Shown here piece by piece: positions 35,683 to 57,010 of a stretch of DNA of 64,000 nucleotides (position 1 is its first letter; each line of letters opens with the position of its first letter). Below the pieces are notes generated by a model. That model was given only the letters and a program-made list of their open reading frames with translations, made no database searches and was not told where the DNA came from. Location of the stretch: positions 1,880,811 through 1,944,810 of the forward strand of contig CM119270.1 in the NCBI GenBank assembly GCA_051294375.1, written 5' to 3'. The position numbers and the translations under genes are program-made. The stretch is from Paraspadella gotoi. Lineage: Eukaryota; Chaetognatha.

Positions 35683-35789
35683 CTGAGAGGTTGAGGGGGG
35701 GGCGAGAAATCTAAATATAGAACAAAAAACAGAAAGATAAGTTAAAACTTAAAACTCGAAAGAAAGTCTCGGCTGAAGACAACTCGATC

Positions 35790-35905
35790 CGTAACTTTCT
35801 TAAGGCGCCTCGCCAGCCTTTGAAAAGAGGTTCTGGACTTGGAAACCAGCTCAAGTTGCCACGCCCCCAAGTCAGTTGTACTCTTCCATAAGGAAGGTAC
35901 CTGGT
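35790..35905 (-). mobile_element. Diverged SINE fragment
   Basis: Shares TTGCCACGCCCCCAAG and the GGACTTGGAAACCAG blocks with the SINE pair at 31000-31735. Confidence 0.4.
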
Positions 35906-36690
35906 TGTGATTTCTTGGTGAACATGTGACTAATAATGACGTTCTCGCGCAATTGCATTTAATTTCGTCTTTTATTTTTATATGATTTCTTTTTAAAGAT
36001 ACAAGGCAGCTTTAACAGTGGTTTAAATTCGAAAAAATAACAAAAGAGCAACCGAATTTAAGCAGCATTTAAGCCCCTGGTCTTAGGACCAGTTTTCTGA
36101 ATGAAACAAATACAAAAACAATTACGAATACAATGATTTTTGGTTGATATGACCGCTTTTAAGGTGACTTAACGAGTATCATACACATGCACGTTAAATG
36201 TCATATTCTGCCTCACCTTCTTACTAAATATAAACTAAGTTTATTCAGTATTATACGAGTAAAGTATTAACAGATACACGGACAAACAGACCGACCGACC
36301 GATCCGAAAAGTGACTTTTAAGTTGCGCCGTGCAATTAGAAGGATTAGATCTTTACAGTTTCTCACTTTCATCAATTAAATCACAAGATTCGTCGTGGTT
36401 GACACTTTTGTTAGATTCCGTCCATCGAGCCTGGTGGATGCAATCAGAATGAATAAATAAATAAATCAATCAATCAATAAATAGATCGGTCAATCAATCA
36501 ATTGATTAAATCATTAACCAATTGATCAACTAAATACTAATTGAATTCATTAATTATTTATTAGTATCACCGCTCCTACTTCAAATGGAATCGGTGATCA
36601 GAAGTAAACAACAATAATTTACCAAATTATTCGACTAAATTTGTTTAATATAATTTGGTTTGTAAAGTGAATTTCGCATTTTAATCTCAC

Positions 36691-36722
36691 CTTCGCTGGA
36701 ACGAAGACGACAAGGCTGACGA
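36691..36722 (-). CDS. Gene C exon, cut by gap
   Basis: Read on the minus strand: (N)...VSLVVFVPAK followed by the donor AAG/GTGAGA, in phase 0 with the exon at 35472-35682. Its 5' part is in the gap. The hydrophobic stretch could be part of a signal or membrane segment, but only ten residues are visible. Confidence 0.4.
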
Positions 36723-37044
36723 NNNNNNNNNNNNNNNNNNNNNNNNNNNNNNNNNNNNNNNNNNNNNNNNNNNNNNNNNNNNNNNNNNNNNNNNNNNNNN
36801 NNNNNNNNNNNNNNNNNNNNNNNNNNNNNNNNNNNNNNNNNNNNNNNNNNNNNNNNNNNNNNNNNNNNNNNNNNNNNNNNNNNNNNNNNNNNNNNNNNNN
36901 NNNNNNNNNNNNNNNNNNNNNNNNNNNNNNNNNNNNNNNNNNNNNNNNNNNNNNNNNNNNNNNNNNNNNNNNNNNNNNNNNNNNNNNNNNNNNNNNNNNN
37001 NNNNNNNNNNNNNNNNNNNNNNNNNNNNNNNNNNNNNNNNNNNN
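36723..37044. other. Assembly gap (322 N)
   Basis: Run of N inside the gene C locus. Confidence 0.99.
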
Positions 37045-39880
<2,836 letters not shown>

Positions 39881-39945
39881 CTAACACAGAGAAAGGGTTT
39901 GAAGCCCTGTCAAAAAAACTACAATAAAACAATCATCATTGTAAC

Positions 39946-46052
<6,107 letters not shown>

Positions 46053-47356
46053 CGTGATGGAGTAAATTTTCACGTCTTAAACTGCTTGTGAAATCGCGTG
46101 ATCCGTGAGATACGGTCAACTTGACTTTTGTAAATACGTACTTCCAACTTGACGATTGTGTGAGAGAAAAGAATCCTTGGAAATTGAAGGTAATTTAAAA
46201 AAAAAAAGTGGAAATCTCCAAAAAGTCTCTTCCTGTTGTCTATTTGCAATGAAAGTTGTCTTTTACATTTGTGCCCCCCTTCAAAAAAAGGAAGGGGGGG
46301 AAAGTCGTCCCTTTATCTGTCACAACTCATAACCAACCATAAAAGAAAAAAAAAAAAAACAAAATGATTGAAAATTTGTTTCTCGTTTTTTTTCGGTCAC
46401 GTGACTCCAACCACAATTTTTTTTTCCTTCGCGCCGATCTGAGGCGCCGAGACTAAATTTCTATTTTTTTAACAGCGCCCGTGCGATTTTTTTTTAGTAA
46501 TATTTGCGCGATTTTTAATTGGATTTTTTTAGTTTTTAGCTAGTATTAATTGCGACTAAATTTTTTTTTTGAGCAAATGATCACTAATTTTTTTTAAATT
46601 AATTTTCTTCTTCGTCTAAAATCTTCTAATAGAGCGATTCTTCAATGTTCTGAGAAAATGTAAAGAAAATTTGTGAATATTATCTTCAACTAGTAAAATG
46701 ATTCTAAACCTTTCCAATATTGTCTTTGATTGCACTCAAGCTCGCGCCAATAATTTTCTTTTTTCCCTTGACAGAAGTCGTGAGAAAAAGCGTATATTAC
46801 AATATATGATTGGAATTTGTAGAAACTTCCATGATAACAAATATATTCTTTTTGTTTTCATTTCATCTACTTTAGTTAAATGCATAATATTTTTTTAGCT
46901 TTCAGTGTTATTCATAAAAGAACTTGAGTTATTAGGTATGTTTTCCACAAAGACCTGTCCTATTTCAAACTCATTCATTCTTTATTGCGCTAAAATCTTT
47001 TCATCTTATACTTTTCCAATGAAACTATTTATAGCTATTTGTTTCACAATTTCATTGCATTCTCATAGTTTATATCTCTTTTATTAAGGTTAAGACAACC
47101 AGAAAATGAATTTTAATAAAGAAAAACTTATTTTTCCTTTCAGGACATATACAACCAAGCTACAAAATGCGGTTAACTGCAAGCAAAAGGACCCAAGTTC
47201 GACTTTTACCAAGCTTGATTACATCGAGTCCTTCAAACTCGATTTTATAACTAAATTATTAATCTGTATTTTGTATACTACTATCTTTACTGAAACCTAC
47301 GCTTCATTTTCTATCGGATATAAATAAAGCAGGTAGAATTAAAAAGTCAAATAAAT
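46053..47356. other. Convergent intergenic stretch between genes B and A2
   Basis: Holds the 3' UTRs of both genes. Three successive short + frames at 46698-47327 are Phe/Ile/Leu-rich and are not supported as genes, though one ends at an AATAAA (47323-47328). Confidence 0.4.
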
Positions 47357-47362
47357 TTTATT
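47357..47362 (-). terminator. Polyadenylation signal of gene A2
   Basis: AATAAA on the minus strand 133 bases past the A2 stop codon. A long (GA)n (47440-47494) lies between, within the presumed 3' UTR. Confidence 0.4.
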
Positions 47363-47434
47363 TCAAGTTTCAAATTCGAAATAACAAAAACACATGGAAT
47401 AGTTAGAAGAAGCCCAGAAAGGGAGGGGGAACAC

Positions 47435-47494
<60 letters not shown>

Positions 47495-47499
<5 letters not shown>

Positions 47500-48403
47500 A
47501 GTTTCCTCTTGCCAGTTTATCTTCGTCGGGACATTTGTTTGCGCGGAGATGAAAGGTTTAAAGAGGAGAAAAAAAAATTGAATTTAAATTAAAAAAATGA
47601 AAATTAATTTCATTTCTATCTACATTTTAGTTATAACAAATGATGAAAAATTACGGGTTAATGGTTATGAAACTAGTGACCACCTTCGCCGTCACAACTT
47701 TCTATCACAACTTTCCCTCAAAAATCTCAAGAGATCCTCACAACTCACTCTTAAAACTTTCCCTCCCCTTAACTTACCCGCGACTGGATTGACCCCCATC
47801 CTCCTCAGAGCTCTCACAACTTCTTCGAGTCGCGCGTTTGGTCCTCCGTTCGATTCTCGCCAGTGAATCATCACGCTGTGAAGGCAGGTTGTGATATTGA
47901 TGATAATGATGATGATGATCATAATAAATAAAATAATTTTTATTATTATTAATAATAACAATATTAATGTTGAAGACAAAGATGATTAAGATGATTATGG
48001 TGATGCTGATAGTTGTAATGATTGTGATGTTAATGATAACACTTACCCGTGACATCTGTCAGTCGAATCCGGTATCGATGATAATTTCAAGATAGTTTGT
48101 TTCGTGAGCTGAAATAAAAAAGAAATAATTATTTTTGTTAACGGAAGTAGTAGCCGAGTAGATTAGGTTTACTTTTAATCCTACTTTCAATGCAACTATT
48201 TATGCGGCAGTATTTTTCAAAAGCGCCCCGATGCAGTTCATGTCTGAAGCTGATTTGATTACCCAGAAATACACGCAATGAGGAAGTTAATTCTTTCTTT
48301 TTATGATTCCTCAACTCACATTTAAATGCCTGGCGAGTTCCTTCCATCTTTGCTGCAAAGTGTAGCTTTTACTGACGCATTGAGTCGCGCGATCAAGTTT
48401 TTC
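47495..48403 (-). CDS. Gene A2 exons for death domain 2
   Basis: Four exons (48403-48320, 48108-48047, 47875-47778, 47520-47495) join in phase as 0, 0, 2, 1. They give RWKELARHLNLTKQTILKL, then MIHWRESNGGPNARLEEVV and RALRRMGVNPVADKLARGNF before TGA. W-x-x-L-A-R-x-L-x-L at the start and L-x-x-(M/I)-G-x-N-x-(V)-A-D at the end match the first two and the last helix of death domains. No A1 copy of this part exists in the window, so there is no second reading to test it. Confidence 0.75.
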
Positions 48404-48492
48404 CTGTTGAAAAATAATGTTGCAAAGATTTTACAATCTCATTTGACCATCTCTATTCTCTCTCCCTCTCTCTCCCCCTGACTTTCTCTCTC

Positions 48493-48586
<94 letters not shown>

Positions 48587-49773
48587 CTCTCTCTCTTCTC
48601 TTCTCTGTCTGTTCTCCCCTCTCTCTCCCCTGACTTTCTCTCTTTCTTTTCTTCTCTCCTTTCTCCATCTCTCTCTCTCTCTTCTCCTCTCTCTTTCTCT
48701 CTCTCTCTCTCACCTGTCTCGCCATATTGGCCTTCTCTTGTTTTATCTCTTTCTCTTTCTTCTTGATATAGTCCACAATGTGCCATTGCTCTAAATCGGA
48801 CAGATGTCGAGAAAGAAGTTGAATCTAAGAAAAAAAAAAATTTCGTCTTCATTCATATTTTTATTCATATCGTTTGTGGAAAACCCATAGGCTGTTTTTC
48901 TTTCTGGGTTTCTATATTGATGTAATTTTTTTGAATTTTTTAAGAATCAGTTCATTTTTAAGGTCTTTTATATAGTACTTGAAATATTATTTAGCTTCCT
49001 CCTTTTCTGGATTTATTTAAGTAGCACATTATTCGTAGCAATTATAACTTCTCTTCAAACGAAGCATTTTCCTCAATAATTGTTTTCACTTCTTCTTACT
49101 TTGATAATTTCAAGGAGCCCTGCCTTTAATTTCCAGCCGCCCCATACCCTGTTCTGACTTTTAATAATTTCAAGGAGCCCTGCCCTTAATTCCCAGCCAC
49201 CCCATACCCTGTTCTGACTTTTGCTCGTTCTCTTCAACCATGTTGAGAACGACGAGTTGAATTGCTTCTTGATCGTCTCCTCCGCTCGCTATCCACTGCA
49301 ACGACATAAACAACATTAATAAAATTAATCAAGAAATTCATTGTATTTCATACTGTCGAAGTTGAATTGAAAATATTTGTTTATAAAAGCAAGATTACCA
49401 GGTGGGCACTGAACAGCATTTTTTTTTTTATACCAAGTAAATTTGATTATCCAGTGGGGAAAGTAAAAAGGAGATGATTACCAAATGTTTACATACTAAA
49501 TCAATGTTTAATCAGCACCATTCAATCTTATAATTTCTTTTCTTTGCTAAATATTCCCTTCATTTTCAAACGATTCGCTAAATGCTTTTGATTGATAAAA
49601 TCTTTGCAAACAATACGACAACTCTCCAATTTTTTTTTTAAGCTCCCACCGACAGACAGAGCGAGAACAACATTGTGTTCGCTTTCAAAAATTCGAGTTT
49701 TCAATGACGGCGATAAATGATCGTTTTGTCCTTGGACGTAGGAAAAAATAACAAAAAGCGGATATCATGAATC

Positions 49774-49860
<87 letters not shown>

Positions 49861-52800
49861 AGAGAAAGTTTTTCTTCATTAAAAAAGATACGGATAAAAA
49901 ATGTTGTTTTTTTTCACCTGAGCATAAATTTCTGAAATCTTCCTTCGCTCAGACCCAAAGTCCTGGCGAGAATATCCCAGTAGGTTTTGAAGTTTTTCTG
50001 CGATGATGAAAGTTTTTCTTAGTAAAACTGAGAAGACTAATTTATTAAATTTATTTTTTCGGGAGAAAAATAATTTAAATATTTCTGCTTTCATCAGTGA
50101 ACAATAGATTGAATCAATCAATCCATCAATCGATCAATCATTAAACTGTAAATAAAGTTAAATTTATAAAATTCTTTTCGCATTTCCTCACTATGAATAT
50201 AACTATAAACTTTGTCATCATTTAAATTAAAAAACCTAGACAAAATGACCTCTCTTAAAAAATTACCAAACAAATAGCTATATCAAAATGACGTTGTTTT
50301 TAGCCACATTTGTAAATGGACACATAAATAAGACACTTACTTTTATAAAGGGAACAATGTCATCCATAAACAACTGATCGACTGAGGTTAACTTCATCGG
50401 AGCTCTGTCCACGTTTGAGTTGTAAACAGGTTCCGGCTTGGAAGAGTAATAATCTTTTTTAAATATATAAGTATTCCCACTATATAATATTAGAAAATTA
50501 CAATTTAAAATTTAGTTTATAATCATTGGAATTTGATAACGCTGGACTTAAAATCAATTTGAACAATTTATTAAACAATTAGGTTCCTTCTACTATTTAA
50601 ACCCACACATTTATTTTTGTATCTTTACATTATCAATTCATTTTCTTTTCAATTTTAGATCTTTTATCTTTTATCATTACTTATTTTATTTTTAGTATTT
50701 CTCCCGTTCCAACTTCTCATCTCATCTCCCATCCCATAATTATCCCCCCCCAAACCTTTGGTAAACTGATGAGAAGTTCGGCGAAGCAGACGAATTCCAT
50801 GACGTCATCTAAGCTCTGATTGGACGAGGCGGAACCGAGGCTCTGATTGGACGAAGCTCGACTCGGAGATTTCCCGCCGGATTTCTTGCGAATTCCGCCG
50901 CCGACTTCCATCCACGCGTCGCCTGGAAAGAAGGAAAGATAGTTATCATCGGGAACCAATGTCTTTCTATCAGTCTGTCTGTATATCTGTCCGTTTGTGT
51001 GCCGCTCGAGGAAGAGGGGGTAGTATTTAATGTCTGCACTCTTTTTCTTTGTCCGTTTGTTTCTCCGTCTGTCTGTTGGTATGCCTGTCACTCTGGTTGT
51101 CTGTCTGTATCCTGGCCTATCCGTCTTTCTGTCAGTTGGTATGTCTGTCACTCGTTGTCTGTCCGTTTCTTTGTCTATCCGTCCGTGTCTGTTGGTATGC
51201 CTGTCACTCTAGTTGTCTGTACGTCCGTCTGTTAGTTTGTTTCTTTTTTTTTCTGTCCGACGGTCTATCTGCTTTTAATTTATATTGTCTACATATATCT
51301 CTGTGTCTGTCTCTCTGACTTTCCTTGTCTTTCGGTGGGTCCGTCCGTCTGCCCGTCAGTCCGTCCGTCAGTCTGTCCGTTCATCCGTTCACGTCTCACC
51401 CTGATTGAGATCCTCCGCCGAAGAGATTTTCTTCTTGGGTCTGTTCATCCAAAATTGAACGAATCCCTGATATCGCGATTTGTAATTGTCTGCGCAGGAG
51501 GCAAACAAAAGAAAAGGATCTAGATCAATGTCATGTTCAGGGGGGGAAGTCATGTTCGAAATGGGAAATAAATGTATAAAATTATAATTTGTTCATTTCA
51601 TATTAATAATTCGGTATGAATGATCTTACCCTGGAATAAATGAACATATTCTGATTTAAATTAAATTAACCATTAAAAAAGAAAAGTTACTCGAGAAACC
51701 ATTAACTTACCCAAGAATATATGTAAACTTTTTCTGCTATAAAGAAATATACTAAGAAATAAAACGAACTTTGTCCGGTATATACAAACTTATCCGGAAA
51801 CAAATAAACTGATTCTGGTATGAATTAACTTAGCCGGGAATATTTTAACTCACCCTGAAATTTTTCTACTTCTGCGATTTTGAAAAAACTTCTCGATCTC
51901 AAATTTGCGTGAAAAGGAATCACCAGCGACTCGATAGGCGGCGCTTGTTTGATGTTGTTGCGAAATTTGATCTGCGGAAGAAAAAAAACAAACAAAAGAT
52001 AATCGATTCCATTTCTTTATATAAAAGTCCTAATTAAAAAAAATTGTTTTGTATTAGACTAACCTCTCTAACCTCTATCTTTTTTCCCTGTAATTTTTAT
52101 ATCCTTTGTCCCCTTAATCTCTCTATCCATTGTCTTCGTAATTTCTGTCCTTTGTCCCCCTTAACCTCTATCCTTTGTACCTGTAATTTTTATATCCCTT
52201 GTCCCCTTACTCTCTCCATCAATACTTTATCCTTCTCTCCCCTATCCTTTGTCCCCCTATCCTCTCTGTCCCTCTATCCTCTCTGTCCTTTGTCCCCCTA
52301 TTTTCTCTATCCCTTGTCCCCCACTAACCTCTATCCTTTGTCCTTCCTTGATGATTGGCAAGTCGTTGGTCAGCACCGCCGTCTTTGCGAATCCCTGTTT
52401 TGTGAGTCTTTCTTCAATTTTCTCCGATTCGGATTTAGTCGCCTGATGATATATAAAAGTTGTGACATGTCATCAAATGTCATGGCTATTTTGTCGTAAA
52501 ATTGCGTCGTGTCATCCTATGTCAAGTATATTCGTCATGAAATAAGTGTCATCGCTTTGAACGACGTGTGTTTTGTCACAAAGTCGTGGTTGAGTGATGT
52601 AATGCATACGTCTAATTGTCATAAAAAAATTCTGTGTAACTAACAGATCATATGATATGATGATATGATTTGATGATATGATTTGATGATATGATTGTAA
52701 GAAAGTCCTGGAGTCAGTAAAAGTTAAATACATGAATAAACAATCAAATTGAGAAACCAAAACAACAACAACAACAATAACCACAACGACAACAACAACA

Positions 52801-54489
52801 ACAACAACCACAACGACAACAACGACAATCACATAGACAATCAAGGATTAGGTTAGTGATTAAAGTCAAGAACTTGGTTAGGGATTTGGTTAAAGGACTA
52901 GTGTTTAGGGTTAGTGGTTTGGGTTAGAAATTAAAGATAGAGATTAGGTTTAAAGATTGGTCTATAAATTTAAAAATATATTTAAGTTAAATATTAAAGT
53001 TAAATATAAAAGTTAAGTTTAACTTCTGAGATGAATTAACAAAAACGGGGCACTCTCGGAAAAGAGAGCTCACCAATTCTGCCAGAACCCTCGTGGGATC
53101 GTCCATCNNNNNNNNNNNNNNNNNNNNNNNNNAGTCCATCCTTTGAAAGAGAAATACGCCGACTCTTCTCATCGTTCAACGCAAGTTCCATCCGCGGGCG
53201 GAGTTCCTCCGGTTTGTCCGGATTTTCGCGTCGGGTTTAAATGTCGCATCAACGTGATAACTTTTTGGCGGAAAAAGAAGAGGATAAGTCAGGAAGTTAT
53301 TTTTTCCTCTTTTTTTTACTTTCCTCTCCCCCCCTTTCTTCCTGCCATTTCATGCCAGTTTTTTCCGGTCAGTAAATTAATTTTTTTTTTCTTTCTTTTC
53401 TCTCCTTTCCTCCCAATCTCTTTTCCTCCTCTTTCCTCCAACACTTTTCCTCCCTTTCTCCCAACACTTTTCCTCCCTTTTCTCCAACACTTTTCCTCCC
53501 TTTCCTCCCAACCTTTCTCCTTTCCGTCCCAACTCTTTTCCTCCCTTTCCCCCAACACTTTTACCTCCCTTTCCTCCCAACACTTTTCCTCCCTTCCTCC
53601 CCTCAACTTTCCTCCCTTTCCTCCCTCACTTTTCCTCCTTATCCTCCAACACTTTTACTCCCTTTCCTCCTAACTCTTTTCCTCCCTTTACCGTCCCCTC
53701 ACTTTTCCTCCTGTTCCTCCCAACCTTTTCCTCCCTTTCTTCCACTCTTTCCTCCGCTTTCCTCCCCTCAACTTTTCCTTCCTTTCCTCCCCACATTTTC
53801 CCCCTTTCCTCCTACTCTTTTCCTCCGTTTCCATCCCCTACTTTTCCTCCAACATCTTTTCCTCCCTTCCTCCCAAATTCTTTCCTCTCCTTTCCTCCCC
53901 TCACTTTTCTCCCTTTCCTCCCAACACTTTCTCTCGCCTTTCCTTCCCCACACTTTTCCTGACCCTTTTCCTCCCTCACTTTTCCTCACTTCTCCTCATT
54001 TCCTCCCTCCCTACTTTCCTCCCTTTCCTCCCCTCACTTTTCCTTCCTCCTCCTTTCCTCCCTTCCTCCCCTACTTTTCCCCTTTCCTCCCCTCACTTTT
54101 CCTTCCCTTTCCTTCCCTCATTTTCCTCCCTTTCCTCCCCCACTTCGCTCTCTTTTCTCACACTTCCCTTTTCTCCCCTCACTTTTCGTTGAAGTCTCTT
54201 CCGGTCGATAATTCACTTTCACAAATCACTTCTTTTACTCGGAAGGAAATTTCCGCGGCTGGTCACGAACTTCCAAGAGTCTCGAGGATAGAATTTACAT
54301 TCGAGTTACGAATGGTATTTTAATTTTTAATTAATTTTACTTGAATTACGTTTATCTCTCTCCTCTTCTTTCCACTCTCTCTCATCTCTCTCTCTCTCTC
54401 TATCCTCTTCTCTCTCTCTCTCTCTCTGTCCTCATAAAACTCACCTTCGGTCACGTCTTTCTGGGAAGAACCGAATTTATCAGGTAAAT
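47495..54489 (-). CDS. Gene A2: UPA-like plus two death domains, 3' part to stop
   Basis: Exons in transcript order: 54489-54445, 54280-54183, 53260-53074 (with a 25-N gap), 52442-52329, 51971-51854, 51489-51400, 50922-50756, 50436-50341, 49997-49918, 49295-49209, 48824-48714, 48403-48320, 48108-48047, 47875-47778 and 47520-47495. Almost all borders are GT-AG and phases agree across 12 of the joins. Order of parts: a beta-rich region (LPIIKEGQRIEIKFRNNI, then RSFFKIAEVEKF) that weakly resembles the UPA segment of ankyrins; a Trp/aromatic exon (SRYQGFVQFWMNRPKKK); a Ser-rich linker; death domain 1; a Lys/Glu coil; death domain 2; TGA at 47495. Intracellular adaptor role inferred from the domains. 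One lost A (exon 49918-49997) and one extra A (exon 54183-54280) break the frame; the A1 copy has the expected lengths there. Upstream exons lie beyond the inverted-repeat block. Confidence 0.7.
48714..48824 (-). CDS. Gene A2 exon, coil between death domains
   Basis: 37 codons, phase 0 at both ends: LLSRHLSDLEQWHIVDYIKK, then KEKEIKQEKANMARQ. It leads with a donor GTGAGA. A second open frame exists but does not fit the phase of the next exon. Confidence 0.6.
49102..49221 (-). repeat. 60-bp tandem duplication over a splice donor
   Basis: Two adjoining copies (about 49102-49161 and 49162-49221), over 90% alike, each contain AAGTCAGAACAGGGTATGGGG on the minus strand. The exon 49295-49209 ends in the upstream copy, so a second donor of the same sequence lies 60 bp into the intron. 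In A1 this part is hidden by the gap. Confidence 0.6.
49775..49867. repeat. (GA)n microsatellite (A2 intron)
   Basis: Same site as the (CT)n at 29738-29789 in A1, but with about twice the length. Confidence 0.85.
50756..50922 (-). CDS. Gene A2 exon, Ser/Asn-rich linker
   Basis: 55 full codons: GGGIRKKSGGKSPSRASSNQ, then SLGSASSNQSLDDVMEFVCF and AELLISLPK. SSNQSL occurs twice and SxS sites suggest phosphorylation. The A1 copy (28697-28854) is 9 bases shorter and out of frame. Confidence 0.65.
51400..51971 (-). CDS. Gene A2 exons, UPA-like region
   Basis: Exons 51971-51854 and 51489-51400, phases 0/1 and 1/1. The part just before (52442-52329) reads FAKTAVLTNDLPIIKEGQRI. The run L-x-P-x-x-x-x-G-x-x-(h)-x-(h)-x-F-x-x-x-(h) followed by F-K-(h)-x-(h)-x-(D/E) and G-(h)-x-(h) resembles the end of ankyrin/UNC5 UPA segments, which come before a death domain. 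The match is by eye and weak. The exon from 51971 is repeated exactly at 63986-63869. Confidence 0.45.
52045..52830. repeat. A2 intronic minisatellite and (TTG)-type tract
   Basis: CTATCCTTTGTCCCC units at 52070-52345 (overlapping the end of the exon 52442-52329) and CAACAACAAC at 52757-52830; counterparts in A1 at 27265-27530 and 26800-26930. Confidence 0.7.
53108..53132. other. Assembly gap (25 N)
   Basis: Falls inside an A2 exon; the flanking GTCCATC is the same on both sides, so real sequence loss may be nil. Confidence 0.99.
53300..54182. repeat. TTTCCTCCCTTTCCTCCC minisatellite (A2 intron)
   Basis: About 880 bp of 20-24-bp pyrimidine-rich units; the A1 counterpart (25905-26225) is about 320 bp. 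Both fill the intron between exons 54183-54280 and 53074-53260. Confidence 0.85.
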
Positions 54490-54610
54490 CTAAAAAGAAA
54501 ATTATAAAAAAATCTAAAAGCAAGGATCAAGCCATGATGATAGTCATATCATTGATGCGAGATAGTCATTCATGTCATCGTAAATAAAACGAAAAATGCG
54601 TGTATGAGTG

Positions 54611-54650
<40 letters not shown>

Positions 54651-55117
54651 CTGGACAGTTTTCTCCGCCAACGAAACGCAATCAGAAATTTTTAGGGAAA
54701 AATCTAAAAGCAATAGGGATCGAGCCAGCTTTCGATGGTAACAACATATTAATGCGATGATAACTTAAATATTGATGCGATGATACCAATAATGATGCGA
54801 AGATAATAATAACTGAATGTGATGAATAATCAATGATTGATGCGATGATAGTCATTCTTGAATGTGATGATAATCATCATTGATATGATGAAATCATTCA
54901 TTGAATGCGATGATAGTATTCATTGACAGCGATGAGTCAGTCTTCCATCGTATAATAAAACAAACAAATGCGTGTATGAATGAAAGAGAGAGAGATGGAG
55001 AGAGAGAGAGAGAGAGGAGAGTAGAGAAAGAGTGAGAAGAGGCTGGTCAGTTTCACTCCTCGTTTAATATAAAGAATATCAAAATTTTTAAGAAAAAATT
55101 CACGAAATTCTTTGGAT

Positions 55118-56357
55118 GTAAATTTGGGATTTTTTATTGAGAAAAAACGCGCGGAATAAATGCGGATAAATAGAAAGAAAAAAGAGAGAGAGAGAGAGAG
55201 AGAGAGGAAAGAGGAGAGAGAGAGAGAGAGAGAGAAGAGAAAGATAGAGAGAAGCTTGGACCGCCCTGCAGAGCTGAACCTCGTTTTTTCGACGTATCTG
55301 AAGTAGGGACGTACTTCTTTCCTTTCTAATATTTTTTAACTTATTAAAAAAAATTTTAATATTCCTCATCTTAAAGAAAGTTTTAATCTTGAAAATGAAT
55401 TTTAAGATTGTTTCTTTTTTTTAAGAAGAAAACCAGACGAGTCAAATTTCATATTTTGCATATTTAACTAATTTATAAATATTTATCCCGCAACTCAAAT
55501 AATTATTATTTTAAAAAAACGAATAAAAATGATTAAATATATATTCCTAAAAAAAAAATTTACAATTTTTTAAAATTTAAAAATTGTTAAAGAATAAAAA
55601 AAAAAGGTAATGTTTAATTTTGACAATATCTCTCTTCTCAACTCCTATCTTAGATATAATTTGCCATAGTGCCGATCCGGTTCAAGTTTTACAGTATATA
55701 AACAAAAAACAAAAAATTTTTTTTGTTAGAAAGTATATATGTAATTAAAATAATCCGCGCAATTGCCGGCATATAGCACTAATATGTACAGCAGCAAAGC
55801 TGATGTACATGTGACATTGCCTGCATTTTTTTGCTAAAATGATCCATGAAAATCTCGGATGTAAATTTGGTATTTTGTAATAGAGTAAAAAAAATAAGAT
55901 GGCGTAATAATTTTTAGAAGGAAAAAAATAATATAGGAATTTTTCAAAAAACGTAACGATCGTACATGAGAGAGAGACCCCCCCATAAAAGAAGTAGAAG
56001 AGAAAAAGAGAGAGGAGAGAGAGAGAGGGGCTGAACAGAGCCCGAACTCGTTTTACCCTTCTCGTTTACTCGGTCGCCCTGTGATGACTATTTTTTTTTG
56101 TAAAAAAAAAAAAAAAGAGAGAGAGAGAGAGTAGAGAGAGCCGGAACTAGTTTATGACGGAGGTGAAAAAAGGTGACTAAAATTATTTTTGTACAAAAAA
56201 AGGATATAAAGAGAGAAGAAGAGAGAGCAGATGAGAGAAGATAGAGAGAAGTAGAGGAGAGAGAGGGAGAGAGAGCCGGAAACTGTTTACTCGTTTAAAC
56301 AAGTTTTAAATTTTTTTTGTAAAAAAAAAAAAAAAGAGAGAGAGAGAGGAGAGAGAG

Positions 56358-56398
<41 letters not shown>

Positions 56399-56785
56399 TT
56401 CGCCGCCCAACGATAGCATATTAGGTCACTCCTTGTTTATAATCGGGTGATCCTCGTCAAGTTGATTTTTTTATACACGTAACGTTTTCCGTGCCATCCC
56501 GAAAAACGCGTTTATTAGGTCATGTTCCTCGACATTGTTTAACGTCGTTGCCGCCCCGCAACGGCCACTGAATCCAGTCGAAAAAGTAAGTTATTCGCTT
56601 CATATTTTCTCATCCGACGAATCTCAGATGTAAATTTGGGATTTTGTATTGGAGAAAGAAGCGCGGAATATAAGTGGCGAATAATAAAGTTTTTAGAAGG
56701 ATAGAGAAATAATAAGAATTTTTTCAAAAAAAACGGTGGTAAAAAAACAAAGTGAATAATTTTTTTTTTTTTTTGTAAAAAAAAA

Positions 56786-56819
<34 letters not shown>

Positions 56820-57010
56820 CGGAGGAGACGGAGGGAAGAGAGAGAGAGGAGAGCCATGAACTCGTTTTTTTTTAAACGATTCAGAAAAGCCCGCGCCTGA
56901 TCAAATATATAAGTTTTTTAAGAAGAAAAAAATAATCAGAGAAATTTTTCAAAACGAACGATCACGCACATCGCACTACGCACACAAGAGAGACAGAGAG
57001 AAACTGAAAA
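55118..57010 (+). repeat. Higher-order array of (GA)n modules, about 750 bp
   Basis: A GATGTAAATTTGGGATTTT block starts modules at 55118, 55858 and 56628 (spacing 740 and 770). Each goes on with an AGAAGGAAAAAAATAAT-type stretch, one or more (GA)n tracts and an AGCCGGAACTCGTTT-type motif. The right arm shows the same modules inverted but one fewer. Confidence 0.6.

Noticed and set aside
46698-47327. Three short successive + frames, the last ending at an AATAAA
   Set aside because: Phe/Ile/Leu-rich, AT-driven composition, in the 3' UTR space between convergent genes; no second copy or splice sites.
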